Shown here: positions 7,367 through 14,334 of the stretch, piece by piece
Position numbering within the stretch: the stretch's first letter is position 1
Layout: each line of letters starts with the position of its first letter
Assembly (NCBI GenBank): GCA_964507325.1
Contig: CAZDQL010000070.1
Span: forward strand, 1-34,694
DNA: 34,694 bases
From: CAZDQL01 sp964507325
GTDB lineage: Bacteria > Planctomycetota > UBA1135 > GCA-002686595
Reading direction: 5' to 3'
Notes under the pieces: model-generated
Told to the model about the DNA's origin: nothing
The model's input: the letters and a program-made list of their open reading frames with translations, nothing else
The model's database searches: none
Program-made: the position numbers and the translations under genes

Positions 7367-8605
7367 ATGCGCATTGCGGCGTTGGCCTGGGTGGTCGTGA
7401 TGGTCGGGTACGCTCTCTACCCCGGCGGCGCGCTGCTCTCGTTGGGACTCCTGCTCCTGACCCAGGTGGTCCTCCTGGCGGCGTGGCGCGAGCACCGCTG
7501 GCTGCGGCGGCTGCTCTTGGTGACGGCGAGCTGCACGGTCGCGACCCTGGCCGCCGAGGTCGTCGCGCGGCGGATCTGGCCCCTGGCGCCTTACGGGATC
7601 CAGGTGCTGCCGGAGAGCGGGTCCAGTGCGCTCTACCTCCCCGATCCCGAGCTCGGCCGGGTGCTCGCCCCCGACTTCAAGGGGTACTTCGTCCACCCGG
7701 AGTACGACCGGGAGGCGTTCGAGACCAACCCCGATGGCTTCCGCGGACCGGAGTGGGGAGCTCCGGAGTCCGAGGCAGGCCCCCGGGTCGTTCTCCTGGG
7801 AGACTCGATGGCCGTCGGCTACGGCGTCGAGTACGCGCAGACGATCAGCGCCGAGCTCCAGCGTCTCCTGCGAGAGCGTTGGGAGAAGGCGGCGGTCTAC
7901 AACCTGGGGGTTCCGGGGTACGGACCGCGTCACGAACGGGTGCTCTTGGGGCGCGTCTTCGACCGCCTGAAGCCCGACCTCGTGATCCTGGCGTTCTACG
8001 ACGGGAACGACCTGCAGAACTGCCGCGCGCACCTCGAACTGAACGACGCTCCGACCACCCCCAGCGAAGGGCGGCCGCGTTCGCTCCTGAGCCCCTCCTA
8101 CTGGGCCGAGCACTCCGCCCTCGGCCGCCGGATCGCAGTGCAGTGGATCGCCTGGCAGACCCGACGCGGCACGTTGCGGCACCATGCGTTGGCGACGATC
8201 CTGCGGCTGACGCAAGTCCAGGTCGAGGCGCAGGTCGCGGAGGACACCATCCTCGCGATCGAGGCGGTGGCGGGGGTGGCGGAGGACTGCTCGCGGGAGG
8301 GGGCCCAGTTCCTCTTCCTGCGCGTGCCGATGGGCTCCCAGACGGAGGTGGTGGGATTCGACGACGTGGTCCGACGCTACGGCCTCGAGGTCGCCGACCA
8401 CGATCGCACCCTGCCGGGTCGGGTGCTGCTCGAGGCCTGCGAGGAGCTCGGGGCGCCCACCCTCGACCTCCTCCCCCTGCTCGAATTGCCGGGGGAGTCG
8501 TCCAATCCGTACTACTTCACCGAGGGACACCTCAACGCGGTGGGCCACCGCGTGATCGCTCAGCGCGTCTTCACTTGCCTCCTGGAGGAGGGGCTCCTGC
8601 GCTGA
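7367..8605 (+). CDS. Membrane-anchored SGNH/GDSL-family hydrolase
   Basis: A 412-residue protein. The first 65 residues contain two or three hydrophobic helices, then a soluble SGNH domain that is probably extracytoplasmic. Block I is LLGDSMAVGYG with the nucleophilic Ser near residue 146. A block with the oxyanion Asn is seen in FYDGNDLQN (about 210). The C-terminal catalytic His lies in EGHLNAVGHR (about 386), with Glu where Asp is usual. SGNH enzymes are esterases or O-acetyl-transfer/deacetylation enzymes acting on lipids or polysaccharides; the substrate here is unknown. A Shine-Dalgarno AAGGAG sits 11 bases from ATG inside the inverted repeat at 7332-7361. Its 3' end overlaps the convergent sulfatase-like gene by 35 bases, so the two transcripts would be antisense to each other at their ends. 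Confidence 0.92.
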   Translation: MRIAALAWVVVMVGYALYPGGALLSLGLLLLTQVVLLAAWREHRWLRRLLLVTASCTVATLAAEVVARRIWPLAPYGIQVLPESGSSALYLPDPELGRVLAPDFKGYFVHPEYDREAFETNPDGFRGPEWGAPESEAGPRVVLLGDSMAVGYGVEYAQTISAELQRLLRERWEKAAVYNLGVPGYGPRHERVLLGRVFDRLKPDLVILAFYDGNDLQNCRAHLELNDAPTTPSEGRPRSLLSPSYWAEHSALGRRIAVQWIAWQTRRGTLRHHALATILRLTQVQVEAQVAEDTILAIEAVAGVAEDCSREGAQFLFLRVPMGSQTEVVGFDDVVRRYGLEVADHDRTLPGRVLLEACEELGAPTLDLLPLLELPGESSNPYYFTEGHLNAVGHRVIAQRVFTCLLEEGLLR

Positions 8606-10832
8606 GCTCCTCCTCGAAGGCGCCCCCGTACCCCAGGCCTTCGAGCTGCTCGCGCAACGCGGGAGGCACCTCGGGCACCGCTGCGCTGCGTGGGCCGACG
8701 AAGATCGCGGCGGTCTCGGTCGCCAGTCGGCGTCGGAGCGCCTCGGCCCACTCCTGGGTGCAGAGGTCCAGTCGCTCCCTCGGATCGGCGTCGAGCTGGT
8801 AGGCGTAGAGCAGCGCGCCGGGACCTTCCCGCGCGTCGAGGATCAGCTTGCGCTCGCCCGCGATCGCGGCGACCTCGGCCAGCTCGTCGCGCCAGGTGGC
8901 GGTGAAGGAGAAGACCGGCGCATCCGAGGCGCCCTCATCGAGGAGGTTCCTCCCCACCCACTCGTCGTGCCCGGGAAGGTCGGCCAGAGCAGCAAGCGTC
9001 GGCGGCAGGTCGACCAGGCTCGCGGTGGCCTCCACGGCTCCCGCCTCGACGCCGGGGGCTCGGATCAGGAGCGGCACGAGCGCCTCGTCTTCCCAGACGC
9101 CGGTTCCGTGCCCGAGGACCCCGTGCTCTCCGAAGGCCTCGCCGTGGTCGCTCGTGAACACCACGATCGCGTCCTCGAGCAGCTCCGCGCGCTCGAGCAT
9201 CTCCAGGAAGCTCCCCATCCCGTCGTCGAGGTCCAGGGAGGCGGCCCGGTACAGATCCTCGAAGAGCCCGAGGACGCGTTCGGAGTCCGCCAGCGGCTCT
9301 CCGCGCGCGCCGCTCTTCAAGATCTCCACCACCGGGTCGCTGAGGGTGTCCCAGTCGACTCCGGCCAGCCGCACCCGACTGCGCAGCCGCTCCCTGGCTT
9401 CGTCGCTGGCCTCGTACGGATTGTGCGCCCGGTAGGAGTGCAGGAAGAGGAAGAGGGGGCGCCCGTCGTCCGCGAGCAGGTGTTCTTCGGTCGCGGCGAG
9501 CGTCTCGCAGAAGGCGGTCGTCCAACTCTGCTCGAAGGACTCGAAGCCCTGGGAGAGGCCGTACTGCCAGCTGACGAACCCCGCGTCCGTGATGGCCACC
9601 GTGCGATAGCCGGCCGCCTGAAAGTGCTCCGCGAGCGTCGTCCTTTCCTCCTCGAGGAGCTGGCGGCCGGTGAGCACCCCGCACTGCGGCGGGTAGAGGC
9701 CGGTGAAGAGCGCCGCGTGGGAGGGCAGGGTGCTGGTCGCCGGGGCGCGCGCGCCGAGGAAGCGACGCGCTCCGTGGGCGAAGCGGTTCAGGTTGGGGGC
9801 GATCGCCGGGTCTCCCCCCCAGGCGGCCAGGTTGTCGGCGCGGTAGGTGTCGCCCACGACCAGCACGACGTCCGGGCGGTCGGGAGTCCACGGGCGCTCC
9901 CCGTAGCTCCCGCGCTGCGCCGGGCCGAGGACCGGATGGAGGACCGCGCCGAAGGCGAGCTCGCCCTGCAGCTCGAAGAGGAGCTCCGCGTCCCGTTCCC
10001 CACCTGGGGGCAGGACCACCTCGTGGTACTCGACCGCGGGCTCGAGGGCGGCGAGCTGGGTCGTCTCGTGGATCAGCTCGCCGTCGAGGCGGACGGAGAG
10101 GGTGACCTCCTCCTCCTCGGCGCCGACCCCGCGCACGGCGGCGCTGCCGAAGCGCAGCGCGCTACCTTCGGGAAGGTCCGTGACGATGCGGACGGGAGAG
10201 TCCGGCAGCAGAGGGATGCCGTCTGCTGCGCGGTTCTCGAAGAGCACCCTCCAGGTCCCTTCCGACCGCTCGCCGAGGACCAGCTCGTGCTGCAACTCTC
10301 CCGCGGCGGGTGGCGCGCTGGTCTCGGCCAGCAAGAGGTAGATCCGACCGTCGAGCAGCCCGAAGCGCGGCCGCTCGCCCTGGGTCAGGACCCAGAGGTT
10401 CTCCTCGAACTCGCCCACCAGGATCCCCTCGAGGACGCGCTTCAGCTTCTTCACGGGGAACTGGGTGACGGGGCGGCGATCGGCGTGGAAGAGCGCGCGG
10501 CGGGCGCGCTCTCCGGGCGGCGGCATCAGCGCCGGGGTCGGCAGGGGTGCGCTCCAGAGTCCGGGGCGTTCGCTCCTCCAGGCCGTGCTGCGGATCAGCA
10601 CCCGCGAGCGGACCCTGCCCGGCTGCGCTCCCGCCGTGAGGGTCAGGGTTCCTCCCTGCCAGGGAGTGGGCTGGGCTTCTCCTGCCTCGAGCGGACTCGG
10701 CTCGTACCCCTGCGCGAGCCTCACCCAGCGCGGAGCCTCCGGGGCGCGGGGGTTCCTCCCCGTGGAGTACCAGAGCACCACCGCGGCGACGGCGGCGAGG
10801 AGGAACGCGGGGGTACCAAGGGGACGATTCAA
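8571..10832 (-). CDS. Membrane-anchored sulfatase/phosphotransferase-superfamily enzyme with Thr at the nucleophile position
   Basis: 753 residues from a TTG start that overlaps the upstream stop as TTGA, with AAGGGGG 7 bases before it. A GTG nine codons upstream is an alternative. An N-terminal transmembrane anchor (about 6-22) is followed by about 300 residues of beta-rich, otherwise unrecognised sequence. The alkaline-phosphatase/sulfatase fold then runs from about 320 to 710. Metal-binding motifs are present: DTYRAD (Asp328) and SDHGEAFGEHG (Asp562, His563). The position of the formylglycine Cys/Ser of true sulfatases (C/S-x-P-x-R) is Thr368 in T-L-P-S-H. This fits better with phosphoethanolamine- or phosphoglycerol-transferase-like or other hydrolytic relatives than with an FGly-dependent sulfatase, but the exact reaction is unknown. 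It is the last gene of a coupled operon after two radical SAM genes, so it may act on the product of that pathway (inference). Confidence 0.9.
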   Translation of the reverse strand: MNRPLGTPAFLLAAVAAVVLWYSTGRNPRAPEAPRWVRLAQGYEPSPLEAGEAQPTPWQGGTLTLTAGAQPGRVRSRVLIRSTAWRSERPGLWSAPLPTPALMPPPGERARRALFHADRRPVTQFPVKKLKRVLEGILVGEFEENLWVLTQGERPRFGLLDGRIYLLLAETSAPPAAGELQHELVLGERSEGTWRVLFENRAADGIPLLPDSPVRIVTDLPEGSALRFGSAAVRGVGAEEEEVTLSVRLDGELIHETTQLAALEPAVEYHEVVLPPGGERDAELLFELQGELAFGAVLHPVLGPAQRGSYGERPWTPDRPDVVLVVGDTYRADNLAAWGGDPAIAPNLNRFAHGARRFLGARAPATSTLPSHAALFTGLYPPQCGVLTGRQLLEEERTTLAEHFQAAGYRTVAITDAGFVSWQYGLSQGFESFEQSWTTAFCETLAATEEHLLADDGRPLFLFLHSYRAHNPYEASDEARERLRSRVRLAGVDWDTLSDPVVEILKSGARGEPLADSERVLGLFEDLYRAASLDLDDGMGSFLEMLERAELLEDAIVVFTSDHGEAFGEHGVLGHGTGVWEDEALVPLLIRAPGVEAGAVEATASLVDLPPTLAALADLPGHDEWVGRNLLDEGASDAPVFSFTATWRDELAEVAAIAGERKLILDAREGPGALLYAYQLDADPRERLDLCTQEWAEALRRRLATETAAIFVGPRSAAVPEVPPALREQLEGLGYGGAFEEELSAGAPPPGGK

Positions 10833-12364
10833 GCCAAGGCCCCCTTCACGCGCGACCACATGTCGAAGGCCTTCGCCTCGAGTCGAGCGAAGCGCCAGTC
10901 GCCGCGCTCCAGACGCCGTCGGGCGTGACGCACCCAGGGGCCGTCGTGACCGCGGGCGAGGTGCTTCGAGAGGGTGGCGTAGTGGTGGAACAGGTGCAGG
11001 CGACGCTCGATGGCGGGGGGCAGGTTGCCGGGCCAGACCTCGTGCTCGCGGTAGTCGGCCACCTCGCCCCAGGCGAGCAGGTCGGCGGGGGGCTGGAAGC
11101 CCTGGTCGATCGCCGCTTGGTAGCTCGCCGCTCCTGGAATGGGCAGGTAGGGGAAGACGTGGATCCCCGCCTCCGGGCAAACGGCCTGGACCTGACGCGC
11201 CTCTTCGAGGGTGGCGCGCATCGAGGCCTCGTCCTCTCCAGGCAGGCCGACGATGTAGGTCACGTAGATCGGGACTCCGCGCCGCTGCAGCTCCTGCGCC
11301 GCGAACATGTTGTCGCCGCTGGCGCTGCGCTTGCCGATCAAGCCGGTCATCGTCTGCTCGGAACCCGTCTCGGCGCCCAGCAGGACCAGGCAGCAGCCGG
11401 CGTCGGCCATCAGGTCCCGGGTGCTCTCCCGGTAGCGCCGCAGCGAGGCGGCCTCCATCATCACGCCCCAGTGGAAATCCAGTTGGCGCTCGATCTTGCC
11501 GGCACAGAACTCCCGCACGCGCTCTTCGGCCACGCCCCAGTTGGCGTCGGTGAAGCGCACGACGTCGAACTCCCAGCGCTCCCGCAGCTCCGCCAGCTCG
11601 TCGAGCATGCGCTCCGCGGGCATCGCCTTCCAACGCCGGCCCAGGACCTCGGGTGAGCAGCAGAAGGAGCAGATCTCGGGGCAGCCGTAGCTGGAGTTGT
11701 AGGAGATGCCGACGAGGGGTCGATCGTCGGAGAGCCCGGTGGGGCGCGGCATGCGCTCGACCCTGCGCTGACCGTGGACCGCGAGCTGAGCTGCGCGGTA
11801 GGGCTCGAAGTCGACGAGATCCCAGGCGCACTTGCGCAGCTCGTCCCAGCCGACCGGCCGACGGGGATCGGTGTAGTGCACGCCCCCGTCGCGGGGGAGG
11901 GCCAGCCCGGGGACGCCCTCCAGGTCGGCGCCGCTCACCACGGCCTGCACCAGCTCGCGGAAGGTGACCTCACCCTGGCCGAGAGCGACCGCGTCCCAGA
12001 GCCCCGTCTTCAGGTGCATCTCGGGCAACACCGTGGGGAACCACCCGCCGGCGACGCTGAAGAGGCCGGGGTGCCGCGCGCGCACGGCCCGCGCGCAGTG
12101 GTACCCGTCGCTCACCTGCTTGCCCAGGATCGAGCTGATGCCCAGGAGGGTGGCGGTCTCGCAGGCGGAGACGACGGCCCGGTGCGCGGCGTGCGCGTCG
12201 TCGTACAGGTTGCCGTCGATGACGACGACGTCGTGACCCTGCGCGTGGGGCTCGGCCGCGATCGCCAGCAGGGGGAGCGGCATGATGTCCCTGCCCGACG
12301 CCCACCCGCGCCGGGTGTCGTCCAGGCGCGGGTAGTAGAGGACGATGCGCGCCCCGGCCGTCAT
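10829..12364 (-). CDS. Cobalamin-type (B12-binding-like) radical SAM protein
   Basis: A 511-residue protein. Residues about 5-165 have the Rossmann-like pattern of a cobalamin-binding domain (strands RIVLYYPR, VVVIDGN, LFSVAGGWFPT), but the classical DxHxxG histidine motif is absent. From about 215 it is a radical SAM barrel with the canonical CX3CX2C cluster Cys228, Cys232 and Cys235 (YGCPEICSFC). The SAM-binding glycines and the motif GLPGEDE follow. Class B radical SAM enzymes typically methylate unactivated carbons or catalyse ring or chain rearrangements; the substrate cannot be read from sequence. The start ATG overlaps the upstream stop by four bases (ATGA) and its own stop overlaps the TTG of the sulfatase-like gene, so all three genes are translationally coupled. 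Confidence 0.93.
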   Translation of the reverse strand: MTAGARIVLYYPRLDDTRRGWASGRDIMPLPLLAIAAEPHAQGHDVVVIDGNLYDDAHAAHRAVVSACETATLLGISSILGKQVSDGYHCARAVRARHPGLFSVAGGWFPTVLPEMHLKTGLWDAVALGQGEVTFRELVQAVVSGADLEGVPGLALPRDGGVHYTDPRRPVGWDELRKCAWDLVDFEPYRAAQLAVHGQRRVERMPRPTGLSDDRPLVGISYNSSYGCPEICSFCCSPEVLGRRWKAMPAERMLDELAELRERWEFDVVRFTDANWGVAEERVREFCAGKIERQLDFHWGVMMEAASLRRYRESTRDLMADAGCCLVLLGAETGSEQTMTGLIGKRSASGDNMFAAQELQRRGVPIYVTYIVGLPGEDEASMRATLEEARQVQAVCPEAGIHVFPYLPIPGAASYQAAIDQGFQPPADLLAWGEVADYREHEVWPGNLPPAIERRLHLFHHYATLSKHLARGHDGPWVRHARRRLERGDWRFARLEAKAFDMWSRVKGALA

Positions 12365-14199
12365 GTCGCCTCCGGCGTGGCCAGCACGGGTGGGGCCTCA
12401 GGGGCGTCGGCGGGTGCGCTTTCGAGGGCTCTCTCCGCGGGGCGCGCACGGTCGGGGTGGAAGAGCCGGTAGCCCGATCCGGACCACAGGTCGCGACCGA
12501 AAAGCCGCGTCTCCTTGTCGACGCGGCGCTTCCAGGCCGCGACCTCCTCGCGCGTGAGGCCGTCGGTGGTCTCGAACTCGATCTCGCTGTAGGCGGCCTG
12601 CAGGTGACCTCCGACGACCTGCATCTCCGCGATGCCGTAACTGGCGGGCCGGAGCTCCATCGGAGCCCGCTTGAACAGATCGAAGGTCGTGATCTGCAGC
12701 GTGTCGTAGAGGTCGCCGTTCTCGAGCATGAACTCGACGTTCTCGCGCATCTCCGCTTCCGTCTCGCCGGGGATGCCCAGGATCATGAACAGGTTGACCT
12801 TGATGCCGTTGCGCTTGCAGTCGCGCAGGACGCGCCACACGACCTCGACGTCGATCCCCTTGTCGACGCTGTCCAGGACGCGCTGGTTGATCGATTCGAG
12901 ACCGAAGAGCATCAGGTAGAAGCCCGCGGAGCGCACCAGGCGCAGGTAGTCCTCGGTCAGGCGGTCCTCGAGGCGCACCATGCTGCCCCAGTTCACGTCG
13001 AGGCCCTCCTCGAGGATCAGGTGGGCCAGGCGTTCCGCCTCGTTCAGCTCGAGGGTCTCGTCGGTGAAGAAGAAGGTCCTGGTGCCGTGCTTCTCCACCA
13101 GCGTCTTCATGTCGGCCAGCTGCTGCTCCGCCGAGCGCAGGCGCATGCGGTTCGTCCCCAGCGTCGAGGACTGCACGCAGAAGGCGCACTTGCTCCAGTA
13201 GCAGCCGCGGTTCCCCATGATCGACAGGCGCAGCGGCCGGTCGAGGTAGCGCTCGAGGGAGAGGTCGTCGTAGTCGGGTGTCGGCAGGCGCTCGATGTCG
13301 CGCAGGAAGTCGCGCCGCGTCTCGACCCGCTCCGTGCCGCGCAGGTAGACGAGGTTGCTGACGTCGCTCGGATCCTCACCGCGCTCGATGCAGCCGAGCA
13401 GCCCCGCGAACGCCTCCTCCCCCTCGTAGAGCACGACGTAGTCGACCTGGCGCACGATCCCGTCGTCCAGCCAGCCGGAGTGGTAGGTGTTCGAGACGAA
13501 GCTGCCCCCCAGCACGAGCTCGGCGCGCACCCCGGCGGCGCGCAGGGTGTCGGCCAGGAGCAGGGCCGGGTCGAGCTGCCGCTGGACCGAGACCGAGATG
13601 CCGATGGCGTCGTAGTCCTCGCTCTGGAGCTCGGGGACGAGCTCCCGCTCGTAGAAGTCCCGCAGCGCCCGGTTGCCGAGGTCCAGCGTCTCGAACAGGT
13701 AGTTGCCGAGCCGCAGGTGCAGCTTCTTGTACGCGCGTTCTTCCCTCCGATCGCGGAACTTGGGGTACGCCAGGTGGGGGTAGAAGAGCGCGGCGTACAG
13801 CTTGAGCACCCCGTTCAAGATGCGCCGATAGCGGGCTTCCTCTCCCTCGGGGAAGAACCGATCCAGCGCAGTGGCTGCGCGCAGATCCTGGAGGTGCTCC
13901 CGATCCCGCAGCGCTCGCCGCCCCAGTCGCTCGAGCATGGGGCTGGCCGCCCAGCGCACCAGCCAGCGCTTCCACCAAGGCGCGCTTCGCGGCATCGACC
14001 GCCGCTGCTCGCGCAGCAGGCCGACCACCCGCTCGAGGGCGGCACCGCTCAACGTCCAGTCGAAGAGATCCAGATCGAGATCGCGCTGGCGGACGTGGTC
14101 GAACCCCTCCTGCTTGAGGTACGCCACCAGCTGCGGCACGCCCATCCACGGCGTGTCGGCAGGGGAGATCCCCGGGGGGGTGAGGAGAAGGACCTTCAA
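12361..14199 (-). CDS. Cobalamin-type radical SAM protein with a CX4CX2C cluster motif
   Basis: A 612-residue protein, first gene of the coupled operon. It starts at TTG (LKVLLLTPPG), because no ATG or GTG lies close by. No Shine-Dalgarno is visible, so the start is the least certain part. The N-terminus carries the KVLLLTPPG strand typical of B12-binding radical SAM proteins. The B12-like fold appears split by an insertion, with later parts at YDAIGISVSVQ and ELVLGGSFVSN and no DxHxxG His. The cluster motif is Cys333-YWSK-Cys338-AF-Cys341, that is CX4CX2C instead of CX3CX2C; I checked this codon by codon. Downstream features (FFFTDETLELN, GLESINQRVLDSVDKG, MILGIPGETE) are standard for the class. 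The C-terminus ends in a low-complexity Ala/Pro tail. It is adjacent to and divergent from the sigma factor fusion gene. Confidence 0.9.
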   Translation of the reverse strand: MKVLLLTPPGISPADTPWMGVPQLVAYLKQEGFDHVRQRDLDLDLFDWTLSGAALERVVGLLREQRRSMPRSAPWWKRWLVRWAASPMLERLGRRALRDREHLQDLRAATALDRFFPEGEEARYRRILNGVLKLYAALFYPHLAYPKFRDRREERAYKKLHLRLGNYLFETLDLGNRALRDFYERELVPELQSEDYDAIGISVSVQRQLDPALLLADTLRAAGVRAELVLGGSFVSNTYHSGWLDDGIVRQVDYVVLYEGEEAFAGLLGCIERGEDPSDVSNLVYLRGTERVETRRDFLRDIERLPTPDYDDLSLERYLDRPLRLSIMGNRGCYWSKCAFCVQSSTLGTNRMRLRSAEQQLADMKTLVEKHGTRTFFFTDETLELNEAERLAHLILEEGLDVNWGSMVRLEDRLTEDYLRLVRSAGFYLMLFGLESINQRVLDSVDKGIDVEVVWRVLRDCKRNGIKVNLFMILGIPGETEAEMRENVEFMLENGDLYDTLQITTFDLFKRAPMELRPASYGIAEMQVVGGHLQAAYSEIEFETTDGLTREEVAAWKRRVDKETRLFGRDLWSGSGYRLFHPDRARPAERALESAPADAPEAPPVLATPEAT

Positions 14200-14310
14200 A
14201 CGGGGTGACCGGGAGGGAGGAGCGACGCAGGTCAGTCGCCGCCTCGTCCAGGAGACCCCACGCGCGGGAAACCGGCTACCCCGAAGGCGATCTTCTGCTT
14301 TTCCAGGGAA

Positions 14311-14331
14311 TCGCCCTACGATCGAGGGCGA
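14311..14331 (+). promoter_or_regulatory. 7-bp hairpin covering the putative ribosome-binding site of the sigma factor fusion
   Basis: TCGCCCT (14311-14317) pairs perfectly with AGGGCGA (14325-14331) around a 7-base loop. The 3' arm includes the AGGG that would serve as Shine-Dalgarno for the GTG at 14335. It is a short repeat in G+C-rich DNA, so chance is possible. Confidence 0.35.
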
Positions 14332-14334
14332 CGG

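Noticed and set aside
5032..8802. 1256-codon open frame on the + strand
   Set aside because: It runs antisense to the SMP-30/EEP fusion and through the SGNH gene in another frame, has low-complexity Val/Arg/Gly composition and no recognisable domain. Long antisense frames are common at this G+C content.
10833..11831. Upstream extension of the sulfatase-like gene
   Set aside because: It lies in another frame of the radical SAM gene with Arg/Ala-rich translation; the membrane anchor starts just after the TTG at 10832.
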